Assembly: GCA_903813345.2 (NCBI GenBank)
Contig: CAIIXF020000001.1
Span: forward strand, 31,413,732-31,477,731
DNA length: 64,000 nucleotides
Direction of reading: 5' to 3'
From: Owenia fusiformis
Taxonomy: Eukaryota; Annelida; Polychaeta; Sabellida; Oweniidae
Every line of letters starts with the position of its first letter. Position 1 is the stretch's first letter. Positions 24,901 through 39,900 of the stretch are shown piece by piece. The translations under genes were made by a program, and so were the position numbers. The notes under the pieces were generated by a model that was not told the DNA's origin, did not search any database, and saw nothing but the letters and a program-made list of their open reading frames with translations.

Positions 24901-27900
24901 CAGATGATATGTTTCATAATAGCTGAAAATGTCGTTCATTGTATACTAGTAAAAGTTTCAATTTCAAACTTATTAATCTTAGAGTTTGCGTTGATCTACA
25001 TGTAGATGTTCAATTTGCAGGTTGCGCATGGTCAACCTGGGCTACTTGGAGCGAGAACTGCCAATCTTGTCCCAAGTCATGCGAAGGAGGATCTGTTACT
25101 TGTACTCGAGCAAGGACTAGGCAGGGACCATATTGCATACCAAAGACTCAATCACAGAGTGATGCATCAATCAAAATATGTCCAAAGATATGTAAGGATT
25201 GTTGCTTAACATTATCAGATTTAAATGAAAGAAAATATTCATAAGCATTTTATCAAATCAGACGTGTTCCAAAAATAGTTACCTTTATTGTTGAAATGTC
25301 AGTTTAATGTACATGTAAACTAAACTTGTTCTGTGTCCAAGTTCTTGTAAATAAAATTCATAAATGTCGACTTATTCTCAACTAATATAGCCAATATGGC
25401 TAATTTAAAGTTTCAACTTGCAGGTTGTTGGTCAAACTGGGCTTCTTGGAGTGAGAATTGCCCTTCTTGCCCTGACTGTGGTGGAGGATCAGTAATATGC
25501 ACACATACTAGGGCTAGACAAGGACCACACTGTGCACCAAATGTTCAATTAGAAACTAAAGTTTCGACCAAAACATGTTTGTCACCACCATGTATGTAAT
25601 GTTTCTTCTTTATTATTGAATACATTTGTAAAAAATGAATATAATATGCCCTCTTTCCGGAATTCACACGGATTGGCGACATAAGTTGAATAATATCGGA
25701 TGATATGTTTCATAATAGCTGAAAATCTCGTTCATTGTATACTAGTAAAAATTTCAATTACAAACTTATTAATCTTACAGTTTGCTTTGATCTACATGTA
25801 GATGTTAAATTTGCAGGTTGTGCATGGTCAACCTGGGCTACTTGGAGCGAGAACTGCCAATCTTGTCCCAAGTCATGCGAAGGAGGATCTGTTACTTGTA
25901 CTCGAGCAAGGACTAGGCAGGGACCATATTGCATACCAAAGACTCAATCACAGAGTGAAACATCAATCAAAATATGTCCAAAGATATGTAAGGATTGTTG
26001 CTTAACATTATCAGATTTAAATGAAAGAAAATATTCGTAAGTATATTATCAAATCAGACGTGTTCCAAAAATAGTTACCTTAAGTTCATTGTTGAAATGT
26101 CAGTTTAATGTACAGTCCATCTTTTAACGAAAGTGTCACTTTGCCGTCCGCCGTACACTCCTTTGCCGTGCGAGTGCGATACCCTTGTTTTACTTGAGCG
26201 GCGCGGTCGCTTCGCGTGTGTGACTACCTCGCGTTTACCTTGCTTTGCGACAGGACTTAACCCGCGAACCGTTCGTGCTTACACAGTGTTGCCTTCGCTC
26301 AACGATTGTATACGCATATTAATTAAACTAAACCTACATTATTTTTCATTTACATATGTAGTAGAGACTATATTAACTCAACTTTCAGACAAGATTTTAG
26401 TGTTGCGTTTTTCTCAGTTTCAATGAATATTTGATTCGTCTAATCTGTTTTGAAAAAGAATACAATTAAAGTGATTACGGATCATTCCATTTCACATTGG
26501 TCCAGTGGCACACATGTACAAACATTTGAAGCAGTTGTATACGCTTTTCGGTGATTTAATTTTTTTTTAAATTACGTTTATTAATAAGTCGACAGGAATG
26601 TTACGCCTATTCTTCTTACAGTAGTTTCGTGCGCGTGTGTACAGTCCCGGAGTAGTTTTGATGAATTAACCTTTTTGGGGGGACGTGCTCTAGTTGCACT
26701 CCGGCCTTCAATACTACATCATACACGGCCGGTCGGCTCTGACGAAACCCAGAGCAATATAGCAACCATGTTACAGTCTGAATCCACTTTTCTGGCTCTA
26801 AACAAGCCATTTGAGAAACTGCATTAATCGGTCTATAATTCTGCAATTTGTCGTCGGAATTCTTAATAAATAACACCATGGTTAAGCTCGGAACGATAGC
26901 TTCCCGATGGTAAAAAAAATAAATTGAGGGAGGGACAGGAAACCCAGGGGTTCATATTTATTATATGTTCACGTACAAGTTCTCTAAAATACGTGTACAT
27001 GTAGCTAGCCTCTCTGTTTCTACGTACACAACATCCTGTAAATGCACAAACTGTACAAAGAATATCCAAAGAAAATCCTATATAACATCCATAGTAAGAA
27101 CAATGTAAAGTATTTTCCATAAATAAGGGGTTTAAATTTAGTGACATGACATATGTTGTCATAGATATAGTTTATTTCTACTCCCGGGCACAAGGGCCGA
27201 TTACAGCTTGAAATTGTGAAATTGCAACAGACACAATTACGTACATTATGTATCTATGTAATTATGTACAACAGTACATAATTTCGGCAATAGCAAATAC
27301 ACCAAACGTGTGAATTTAATAACTACATTATGATATTCTGTCTCGATATTCTGTATTGGCACTCGACTTCGTCTCGTTCCAATACGGAATTTCTCGAGCA
27401 GAATATATCCTGTATTGCACTTCAAATCATTCAATAACTTTTAATATTATTTACATCCAAAACGTATCGTTCTTACTCTATTGATTCACAACAAGCAAAT
27501 CTAGGGAGTATCACAAATAAAACAAGCATTTCCTCGCGTGCATTTAACTTCTACAGTGAGTAATTATATGTACTCCCGTGGGTTCTCAAAGTTTCACTTA
27601 TTTTAGGCACCCCCCCCCCTGGCCAAAAACTCTTTCAAAATCATGCAGTTTTTCATAATTCTGACCATTTTTCGTGTGATTTTGGGTCAAATTTGCAAAA
27701 TGAAGTCTTCGAATGAACATTCATTTGCCATGATAACCACCGAGATGCAATGGTCAACTTTTGCTTTTACGTTTAATTATAATCAACGCCTTCTCTAAAT
27801 TTCTTGTTAGATCATGAATGCCTGACTTCACCAAGCATTTAAATTATATTTTGCGTTTTATCATCTTTCCCAAAAGCTACAATTCATGCATATGGTACAA

Positions 27901-30900
27901 CTACTACTAACTGACTTTGGTTTATCATTCTTTTGTTGCAAATATGGGAATGTTTCAACGACTTCAATCTAGGGATTTATATAGACGGGACTTCCCCTTT
28001 TGATAATGTAATTATATATTTTTCTGTTTTGTAGGTTCCCGTGGGTAGGATACACACAAGAACAATATACGGCCCATCCTAAAGGGGTACAGACACAACA
28101 ATGGCGTTCTTCAAGTTATAGCCGTGGAATTATATAGTTTATGCATCTTGCCTCAAGCGACGTGTTAAGTCTGACGTGATAACCCTAAAAAGGTTTATCC
28201 CATATTTGGTTTGAGAAACACAGTTGCTGAATACAAGTGCAAACTATGAAATAACCATAATATAACAATAGATAATGTTTGGCATGCATTGTGTTTCTGT
28301 TTCATTGTTAAATTAGTTGAAAGTATATACAAAGAAGTTAATCACCAGGAGGGATTTCATATGGGGAATATCACATGATATGAATATATCCCGAGGGAAC
28401 GCAGTGACAGAGGGAAATATTGATATCATCCGAGGGATATTCTCAATATCATCCCGACAGGTGAATAACGACCTTATACCATGATCAAGAGCAAAATATA
28501 TCTAAAATCCTCTTTTGAATGAGAGAAAATGTTTGAAAAAATTAAAATTTTTGTTTTTGAAAAATGAAATTTTTTAATAATACCCGGGTTGATATCCATA
28601 TCATCCCTCTAATCCCAATATCATCCATATCCTAAATATATGATTTATCACTTGCTATTGAATACTGAGATATTGCTCTGACCATGTTATAAAAAGAATA
28701 ACTTATCATAAGCAGATTTCTTTTCAGGGTGTTCAGCGGCGATGTAGGACTGTAAATAAGCGTCACACACCCCGGACGCACATTTCCTCGGATATTAGAT
28801 CAAATAAGCAGTTATACCTGTTTGCATGTTTTACTTTTGATTTGATTTGATTGTTTAAATTACATAAAATCTAATTTAAGTTCTAATTTAAATTAGATAA
28901 AATGCGTTCAAATGTCACCAGTGTCTGGAGGGTTGAGACTTGATTTAGGAATTAAATTAGAATAAGATTTTTTACTATCTGATTTGTTTCCATCATTGTA
29001 TAACGTTGATCTCATTGATTTATTTTCTAAACCATTTTCCGTTTTGTTGCATGAGTTACTATCTTGATTTCTGTTAAAATAGATAATGCGTTGCAACCAT
29101 TTAAATCCTTTTATATATCCTTTTTATATCCTTTTTTGCTTGTAACCATATTAATTAATGAGCATATGTTTAGAGGGGCATGCCGTTTTATTTTGCCATC
29201 TTCATTTTATATTATCAGCCGTATCTTGATATGTTGAGAATTCTTCAGAGACAACTCCCAGACACTATCATGGACCGACTACTTTCTTTAAAGTATAAGC
29301 TGCGGCCTTCTTGCCAAGGGGATTTTTTATTTGACAACTATGACAAGGATCGGAATGATATAAGCAAAAAATATTCAAAAATTCTTGTTAAGTCTCGGAG
29401 TTTGCTTGCTAAATCTGATTTTCCCCTTAATTAATGAGCATAGGTTTTTATGTTTGTTTCTTTGTTTTTATTTCTTATTTGACAAGTCACATGCATGATG
29501 GGTTTATTTTACGCGTTTATTTTGCCATCTACATTTAATATTGTTATCTGTCTTGATAAGTTGGTAATTGTTCAAAGATATCTCCGAGAAACTATCATGG
29601 ACTGGCTACATTATTCATAAGCTGCTTTTGCCGAGGGGGGGGGGGGCTCAGCCCCGTCAGAAACTTTTCTTCAAGGGTGTGTGGTTTTACCCCCCCCCCC
29701 TTGGGCCTGATCCGTTTCTATTTTCATACCCAACATGGACTGCGTGTGTGCGTGAGTGGAGGGTTTGGTATAATGGGCTTCTAGAGGGGTACTTGGCAGT
29801 CAGAAATTGTTTACGCCACCCCTTCCCTCTATCAAATGAACTATGCATGTAGATTCCTCACATGCATAGAACTATGCTTTGTGTGCTTTATGTGCATTGC
29901 AATAATATCAAAATCAGAATTACGCCTTGTTTTCTAGTAACATTCAACAAAAACAAACGCTCAACTAATTGAGACGTTTGATTACTTAATCCAGCGACCA
30001 TTTCCCGTCATTACATTGCAATGGTATGGTGGCCAGAGGAAATGAGCCTGTATTGATATGTGATTATGGATTAAAGTGAGTTACTAAGTAAGTGGAAAAG
30101 CAACTTTTAGAAATCTAAATTATTTTATACCATTCGCACAGACATTCAATAGGCTAGTTTTTTTTATTCATTTCATTCCTATCCAACAGCAATCATCCAT
30201 GACTTTTGATAAAGAGTGAAATCAACTGTTCAGGCTTCATCATCTTTTGAAACTTCAAGAAGGGAACTTAATTTACATCTGTTTTACTGGTTCAATTTGA
30301 ATATTCAATTAAGGTTTTATCTCCATTATAGATCTAGGAACTGTTTGGGATGCGGGTTTTGGGTCTTATATCTATGTCACCACCACAAGTAGAGACATTT
30401 GTCTCCAACTTTTTTTTGTGAACGATGTTTGGCGGTTGGTGTTCGGCGTTCGGCATCTGCAACAGTAATGCAATAGTACTTTGATTAATGATTATTATGG
30501 TTATACTTGTAGTGTCATCTTGTAGTATCATGGGAACCAAGGAAACTTGCATGGTATTGATAATCCTAAAAAACTTTTAACCCATATAATAATAAGCCTT
30601 TTGATAGCAGTTTGATTTTTCATCGAACATAATTGCAATCAACTCCATGATATTTGGAAAGAGCAAATATTTTGAAAGCAAGTGTAATCAAGTTTCGAGA
30701 TTTCTGATAAAGTTCAATCAAGCTATGACGAAATTAACTTCATTTCCCCATTGCATTGTATCCCCAGAAAATTAAACAGGTGGAGGCATTATACTGTTTT
30801 TAATTTCAAATTGATATCATATTACGCCTTTAATGTAGGCCGAGACCATCGTAACTAATTATCCTCAATTTTCTTATTCTTATTATTTAAAATGCAACTG

Positions 30901-33900
30901 TATTCTAAGATCCATTCCTGCACTTTATTGTGTTCAGTACTATGCAAAGGCGTAACCCGATAACCAATGAAAATAGAACCATTGGATAGAAGAAAATAGC
31001 TTTAAAATGCTCTTTATTGAAAGCGTCTAGCTCAATTTTGAAGGGAGTTGCATCATGTTTTGTAAAACTCAAAACTAATCTTCGAAAAATTTGTTTTTGC
31101 CTTGCTTATGCCAAGATCGCCCCCCCCCCCCTGGGTAACCTGACTGACTGAAAGCTGCCTACGCCCCTCCAGTGTATTAAAATAACTCACGACTTTTTGC
31201 TGGCGGGAAGAGCGTCTGAGGATCAATATGATGCAAGCTTTTCCTATTTTTAATTTGAAAATTGAGAAATTGAATCATTATCTGGTCAGAGAGTGGAATG
31301 CATCGAACATGTACATGTACAATGTCCAGTTGGAACTGGTAATTTAAATTTTCCCTGATCAATTTGAAGCAAGTTAAAAAAGTTTGATCTCCTTCTGAGA
31401 ACTTGTAGATTTTTTGGTCAATTTGAAGAAACTTGCAAAAACTTTGGGAGCGTTTGCCCCCCCCCCCCCCCTCGGCCTATATTCCTTTCAAATCATGCAT
31501 TTTTTCACCATTCTGATTACTTTTCGCATGATTGTCAAAACTGTCAAAAGTTACTCCCCATGGTAATAGCCTTCCACCCTCCTAAATGCATATTTGCAGC
31601 CAATGAAGAAAAAAGATTATATTTGTTTATCAAACAATTTTAAGAAATCAAAATATCCTGTTTGTGCCGGAAAGAGATCGCCGTGCTCCAGACAATTAAT
31701 TAGTATTTGTTTTGTATAGTTACTGATCAAAGATGTCAAATTGTGGGAATCATGAATAATGACCGTTCAGACCAGATTTTAAAATACCAACCACCGAACT
31801 CCGAACACAAACAATCGAGCACCGTCCACAAAAAGTCGGAGACTATATATATAATTCTAGTGGTGGCATAATAACACTTTCATCCTCCCATGGATATACG
31901 AGGAGTCTTATATCCAATATCCAGTCTCATAATAATCAGAGGCATATTGATAATTTTTCATTTGACTTAATACGCCTCTGTTATAATCATGGACGTCTAT
32001 CCCGGTCAGATTATTCCTGGTCAATCACCATGCTACATGCAGGTATATAAGCCATGCACACAGGTATGAAAAAATAACTGTCACAAGAAATGAAAACAAG
32101 CATTTTGGAAAGCAACTATAGGTCAAATATCAAAAATATATTTTAACAACAAAGCAACACAATAAACCGTTGAAAACGTCATTGATTAAAGAAGCACAGA
32201 AAGTAATTAGCTTAACTAAATATCTATAATCGTGCTTTAATAATCTATATGTATTTTTGCAAGAGTTTGTCCCCGTCTGCTAAGGTGATAATAGGGTTAA
32301 GACACACGTGGTTCTTTAGATAACTATTTCTCCCATTTGAACTGTTTACTTGGTCGATTGAGTATAAAGACATACGGAAAACAGTCCCAGGTGAATATGA
32401 GAGTGGAACAGTATCCCCCGGGAACGAAATGTACACGCTCGGGTACAAGTTCTTAAAAACGTGTAACTTAACCTTCTTATAAAACCAAGCAAAGGAAATG
32501 TAAAGCTAGCTTTACATCGTGGAATCAACAACCTTTACCGTTTTTGGAATATGGAGACTCTCTCTTTCAAGCATTCTAGTGCATGGCTCTGATAAATCAG
32601 AATGCTAGCTCTAATAAATTAAAAATGTATAAACTTAAATACAGTACGCAAAATGCCTATCTAAAGATTAATTATTCGAAATGAATCTAGAGCTCGTCAT
32701 CAAAATTGTCATCATCACCGTCAACAGACCAACGTCAACTATTTATGAATACCTGGAAGATAAATTAAACCCTTAATTATTAACTTTAAGTGTTAACAAT
32801 AAAACAAGAAACTGCATGCATAACATGAAGTATAAACACCCGGGTATAGACGCATTGTTGCTGTTGGGCGTCGAGGTAGCATTCACCAATTCAACTGACG
32901 GCTGACAGATTCACCAATTAGGCTATTTCATGTCCAACTCATTTAAATATGAATAGTGACGTCACTATTCCTTCATTTATGTTTAAAATGGCTTAAAACT
33001 AGGTTAAACCACCAGCTGGCATCCGGCAGGTGAATTCAACTACTCATTTAACTCATGAGTAGTACCTGCCATTATAAGTAATTCAGTTTACCACTGATAA
33101 AAAGTAGGTTAAACCACCAGCCGGCAACTGAATTCATGAATGCAACCGTAGTTCTGAATTATTTCTGAACTGTTCCTGCTGAATCACATGATGCGTTTTA
33201 CACCTTTCCTTGAGTAAAGACCCCCGCCCTTCTTTACGTCGTGCCTTCCTCGCATGTGTCCATGTATAACCCCAAAATTCACATGTCCGTCACCTGTAAA
33301 AAGAATATAATATCATTTAGCAGATGAGATATCAAACGGTGACTGAGACATCAAATGTTCTAACCATGGGCCGAGATTAAATATTGTAGTTGCTTAAAAT
33401 TATATATGATGGGGCATGCAGGCTCAATTAATGTGGGACGGGTATATATTTTAAAATCAATAACAATAACAAAAATTAAAATAGCTGTCAGAGTGTCACA
33501 TTCGCTATATGGGCTCACCTTTCGCCACTATGGGCTCACCTTTCGCCACTGAGTGGTTATTTCGGGCATACATTTTTTAATTAATTATTTTTTAATTTGG
33601 TGTGACTGGATATATTTTGCTGTTAAACTATTTGTTTTGCCCATCGTGTAAGCTATACACGCCGTGTCCCGCTGTCTGCCCCAGCAAAGTATTCACATGT
33701 TGTCGAACGATGAGCCCATATGTCATAAGTGTGATAGCTCCATAATAATAATGGTTTGTTTTAAACGTTAAAAATACTCAAACATGTCTAAAATGAAATA
33801 TCATGACTTGAAACCAGAGGCCTTGTTTTAAATACTGTACATTGTATTAACGTTTAATGCTATTTATAGTATGACACATGTACTTTGGTATATTCTAAAC

Positions 33901-36900
33901 ATAATGGTTGGAGTGAAAAAAATCATATTTTCGTATATTTCTGTTTACCTGAAAAGAATATCGAAATGTATCATTGCATTACACAATGCGTTGCTTGCAA
34001 ACATAAGTGAACCTTTAAATTCGACAGACAGTTAACTGTTATTAATTTCATTTAAATCTGTAAAAACGTCTTGAGTTATTTTATAGATTTATTTGTAAAA
34101 CTGCCTGGGAATCCCGGGCTGGGAATGCATTGAATGTCGTGAATTACTACAGTCTCAATACTTTTCCGAACCAATGCAAAAATAAAAAAAATATTATGTA
34201 CTTGTCAATACAGACGAGTGTATCATACAATGCCAATGTATGTGCATGGCGAACTGGTTCCCCTGTAAGTATCCGCCCTATTCAATTGAGTTATTTCATA
34301 GATTTACTTGAGAAATTGCCCGGGAACTGAATGTCATGAATTACTACAAATCTCAATACCTCCCCGAAATCAATGTATCAAGTGTCCAACCTGTTCAATT
34401 GAGTTATTTCATAAATTTATTTCTAATTGAAAGCCCGTGGTAAAACTGTCATTGGAATTAAATGTCATGAATTTCTACAGTCTCAAAAACCAATGAAAAA
34501 AATGTACTTGTCAATACAGTGTATCATACAACGCCACTGTATGTGCAATGGCGAACTGGTTCCCCTGTAAGCATCCGCTCTGTTCAATTGAATTATTTCA
34601 GTGATTTATTTGTGAAATTGCCCGGGAACTGAATGTCATGAATTACTACAAATCTCAATACTTCCCCGAAATCAATGTATCAAGCGTCCGCCCTGTTCAA
34701 ATGAGTTATTTCATAGATTTATTTGTAAAACTGCCTTGGAATTGAATGTCATGAATTACTACAGTCTCAACACTTTTCCAATACCAATGCAAAAATATAA
34801 AATATTATGTACTTGTCAATACAGTTAACGCCCCTGTATGTACATGGCGAACTGGTTCCCCTGTAAGCATCCGCCCTGTTCCTGAATTGAGTTATTTCAT
34901 ATAGGCCTATTTATTTTGTGAAACTGCCCGGGAACTGAATGTCATGAATTACTAATCTCAATACTTTTTCGAAACCAATGAAAAAATATAAAATATCGTG
35001 TACTTGTCAATACAGTAGTGGTGTATCATACAACACCATTGTATGTGCATGGCGAACTGGTTCCCCTGTAAGCGTCCGCCCTGCTCAATTGAGTTATTTC
35101 ATAGATTTATTTGTGCAACTGCCCGGGAACTGAATGTCATGAATTACTACAAATCTCAATACTTCCCCGAAATCAATGTATCAAGCGTCCACCCTGTTCA
35201 ATTGAGTTATTTCATAGATTTATTTGTAAAACTGCCTGGGAATTGAATGTCATGAATTACAACAGTCTCAACACTTTTCCTCAATACAGTGTATCATACA
35301 ACGCCCCTGTATGTGTATGGCGAACTGGTTCCCCTGTAAGCATCCGCCCTGTTCCTGAATTGAGTTATTTCATATAGGCCTATTTATTTTGTGAAACTGC
35401 CCGGGAACTGAATCTCATGAATTACTAATCTCAATACTTTTCCGAAACCAATGCAAAAATATATAACATTATGTACTTGTCAATACAGTGTAACATACAG
35501 CGCCACTGTATGTGCATGGCGAACTGTTTCCCCTGTAAGCACCCGCCCTGTTCAATTGAGTTATTTCATTGATTTATTTGTGAAATTGCACGGGAACTGA
35601 ACGTCATGATTGAATTACTACAAATCTCAATACTTCCCCGAAATCAATGTATCAAGCGTCTGCCCCGTTCAATTGAGTTATTTCATGTAGGCATATTTAT
35701 TTTGTAAAACTGCCCGGGGACTGATTGTCATGAATTACTAAAAATCTCAATACATTTCAAAAACCAATGCAAAAATATAAAATACTATGTACTTGTCAAT
35801 ACATTAGTAGTGTATCATACAACGCCATTGTAGGTGCATGGCGAACTGGTTCCCTTGTAAGCATCGGCCATGTTCAATTGAGTTATTTTATATAGGCCTA
35901 TTTGGTCATAAATTACTACAAATCTCAATACTTTTCCGAAGTCGAGTTATTTCATATTTCAAGAGAAAGCCACATGCTTTACTGACCTGAATGTTTATGT
36001 CGGTAATTTTGACCAATAGCGCGCTCAATGTCTATATTTAGATTATAAACGCACGGGATAATGCTCTTGTTGATTTTACTCCAATCAGCAAGTTAGCATT
36101 TGAACCTTTGATAATATCATTGTGGGATGTCCTACCTCACTTCACTTTCATCTAGGAAAATTTAAAACGACCCTCGCAAAATCGATAAACGTTTTATTTC
36201 TAAATATAATCGAAAGTAATTTGAATAAGTTAAACCAAGTTAATTTAATATCAGGGAGTTGATGACTGTTCAGTTCACATATAAACACTTATAGTTAAGA
36301 TATGCTGTAAAAAGATAATGAAAAGTAATTATGTTTTTGGTGAATGCAGTTTATTTGTAAGGGAGATACCTGGATTTGCAGACTTGTCAACATTTGCTCT
36401 AAGGACGATATTAAGACGAACATGTATTCAGAGATTCATACCATGATGATATTCCTGCGATCTGTACTGCTTGATCTTATTATTAATTGAATTTAATTCG
36501 AGCAATTTCTGCAAATAACATTGGTACATTTTCGTTAAACGTAAATTATCTATTCAAGAAGTTCGTTAGCATTTCTTTCACCGTTTTTTATTGGTTTTCC
36601 CCTGAAGTCAGTCTTGGCAATGAAGCTCAGTACACAAAGCAAGCATCTTGTTTTATCTTGTTTTTCAGTATTAGGAGTAGCCAGAATTTTCCAAGAGGTG
36701 GGGGTGACTTTACCAACAAATTCTAGGGGGGGGGGGTTCACTTTAGCAAATTTGGCCAAAATCACTCAAAAATAGGAAAAACTTCATGATTTTGAAATAA
36801 ATTTTGGCCAGCGGGGGTTTAGGCACCCCTTGGCTACGGACCTGGGAGTATAATTTCCCGAAATCATTGCAAAAATATAAAATATTATATACATATTGTA

Positions 36901-39900
36901 GGCTACTTTACAGAATTTACAAGTACATACAATATCATACAACTACTGTATGTGCATCCCGGGATGGGCATGGCGAACTGGTTCCCCTGTAAAGCATCCG
37001 CCATGTTCTGTTGAGTATTTTGTTAAACTACCCAGGAACTGAATGTCGTGAATTACTACAAATCTCAATACTTTTCCGAAATCAATGCATTATCCGCTGG
37101 TACACTGTACATATTGTAGGCTACTTTACAGAACTTGTACAATATCATACAACGCTACTGTATGTGCATCCCGGGATGTGCATGGCGAACTGGTTCCCCT
37201 GTAAAGCATCCGCCATGTCCTGTTGAGTTCTTTCAAGTATTTTGTTAAACTATCTGGGAATAGAATGTCATGAATTACTACAAATCTCAATACTTTCCCG
37301 AAATCAATGCAAAAGTTAATGACTTTTCCATGTTGTGGGGGTGTGTAAATCAAAATTGCGTTAATAAATGCGTTAATAAATCTTTCTTTTCTTTTTCAAT
37401 ATGATTTTTGTAAATGTTATTAAAATAAAATTAGATATTGTAGGCCTGTATATGCACCTGCTGCAATTACTGGCCAGATAAACACATGCAATGCAACTGA
37501 CATGTCAGTGATATGTCAGTTGTCAACTCCTCTCTAGTATATATAAATGTCCTATGCCAGGCATCATTCATCATTTTGTGAGAGTAGAGCAGAACACTAC
37601 ATCACGGTACGTCTGCATCGAATACCCACTCCTGTTCGCCAACGTATTCTTAACATTTATGGGAGAGGGTACAATCAAGTACAAATAAAACAAATTCTAC
37701 AAGATGAGGACAAGGTACAATTCTCAAGACAGGCTATTAACTTTTTCCTGCGTTGGTACCAGGAAACTGGTATTAGGTAGTTTAAGCTTGAAATGTTTTT
37801 CACAACCTAAACGTGTTGTGCTGGTCGAGTAGCGGGTTGTGCCCAGTAGGATGAGGTTTCTGATTATGTCAGATTGTGTTGTGTGATTGGTGATGTTTCC
37901 AGAGAGTGATCGCTTGTTGGTTGTGTTGTGTTGGTCTGTTGTTTGGTTGTGTGTTAATTTGATAGTCGATTGTGTTTTAGTTCTTGTTTGTCTGGTTGAG
38001 CCTGGTTGTGTTGTGTAAGTTTGGTAGTTGTTTCTCATTAAGTCATGTTAATTTCAAAGTAGTTGTGTTATGTTGTGATTATGTTGTGATTATGTTGTGC
38101 TGGTCGAGTAGCGGGTTGTGTCCAGTAGGATGAGGTTTCTGGTTGTGTCAGATTGCGTTGTGTGATTGGTGTTGTTTCCAGAGAGTGGTCGTCTCGTTGG
38201 CTTTGTTGTGCTGGTTTGTTGTTTGGTTGTGCTTGATTGTGTTAGTTCGATAGTCGATTGTGTTTTGGTGGTTGTTTGTATGGTTGCGTCTAGTTGGGCT
38301 GTGTTAGTTTGTTATCAGGTTGTGTCTCATTAGTTATGTAAACTTCAAATTGGTTGTGTTATGTTGTGATTGTGTTGTGCTGGTCGAGTAGCGGGTTGTG
38401 CCCAGTAGGATGAGGTATCTAGTTGTGTCAGATTGCGTTGTGTGATTGGTGTTGTTTCCAGAGAGGTGGTCGTCTCGTTGGCATTGTATGTTGCTTTGTT
38501 TATTGGTTGTGCTCGATTGAGTTAGTTTGTTAGTCGATTGTGTTTTGGTGGTTGTTTGTATGGTTGAGCCTGGTTGGGCTGTGTAAGTTTGGTATCGAGT
38601 TGTGTCTCATTAAGCTATGTAAATTTCAAATTGGCTGTGTTATGTTGTGATTGTGTTGTGCTGGTCGAGTAGCGGGTTGTGCCCGGTAGGATGAGGTATC
38701 TGGTTGAGATAGACTGTGTTGTGTGATTGGTGTTGTTTTCAGAGAGTGTTGGTTGGGTGTTTTGGTATTCCATTTGGTTCTGTCTGATTGTGTTTTGTGT
38801 TGATTTGTGCAAAATTGTGTTGTGCCCTTCTCTACATAAATGACGATAGGAAATGACATACCAATGCCATAGCCCTAGGATCAACCAAATATACTCTACC
38901 TGTCACATAAGTACTGATTGTGGTTTGGGGAAGCTAAGCTACTAGACCTTGTATCCAGGCCCCCCGACCGAGACCTCTCACTATTAACACAGATTGCATG
39001 ACATGTGCGTGTTTATACGGGTGATGTCTCAAGACATTAGAGAATTTTCGTTATAAGTTTTTTAAAAACTTACACGTATACTTATACTTATAAACCCAAT
39101 AAACAAGGTGTTTCATAATTTCCTAATTCGTCGGGAAATATCTCCTAGGACGGTAATAAAAAGAACCAATGGCATACCATCCGTACCCCTTGATGTAAAG
39201 CATGTTAAGTTGTGTCATATGTCTGTATGTGTTTTCTAGAATCAAATAGGCTGATATAGCACACGGGTTTTACAGATTTATCTACTCTCAGATATATTTT
39301 TTGAAGATGATCGTTTTGAATCACCTTGTAGAAATAACGAAGGGAGAATTAGTTCAGCTAATGAATGAGTCGAGCTGTTTGATTGGATACTATGCCTATT
39401 CAGCCGATTAATTTTAATAAGCCATTCTGGTCATTAGGTCCACACATATACTATGCGGAGATCCAACTCTGTAAGTTTATAATCTGCGTTTTAAGGTCCT
39501 TTTATACGTAAAAACTTAAAAATTGACCTTATAATTTCATGAGAACTTTGAAATGAACGACTCGTTCGTGTAGTGATTCACTTTAAAGGGTCTTGTTTAT
39601 CGTACACTACAAGGACCCGTCAACTAGCGTTTAGTTTATCGTGTTCATAATTGACACTAGCAAAGGACATTGTATTCGCAGTCCCTAGTTGATGATGGAG
39701 CTTGACTATATCGGGAATAGTTATGCCCCACTTGGTACAGATTATGAAAATCAATTTGAATTGATTTTAGTTCGACAAGACCCTTTAAACTATAAGTATA
39801 CGTATAAGTTTTTGAAACAACTTATAACGAAAATTCTCTATTGTCTAAGTCACCACTCCCGAAAACTATGTTATTACGGCTGTCTCCATTAGCCATAAGG

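Larger units (their letters stand above)
23600..26112 (+). repeat. Tandem array of ~800-bp two-exon TSP1 units
   Basis: Equivalent points recur every ~800 bp: type-1 exon starts at 23827, 24628 and 25424, type-2 exon starts at 24220, 25021 and 25817, and the intron string gacgtgttccaaaaatag at 23662, 24461, 25261 and 26058. Introns are nearly as alike as exons. The fourth unit is cut at TA 26111-26112 and resumes at 44307. The unit at 16601-17167 is the same kind, separated by the Academ-like insertion. Confidence 0.9.

Noticed and set aside
24190-26005. Second-frame ORFs (about 67-72 codons) over each type-2 TSP1 exon
   Set aside because: They are frame shadows of the TSP1 exons, repeated because the exons are repeated. 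They lack splice-phase logic and TSP1 pattern.
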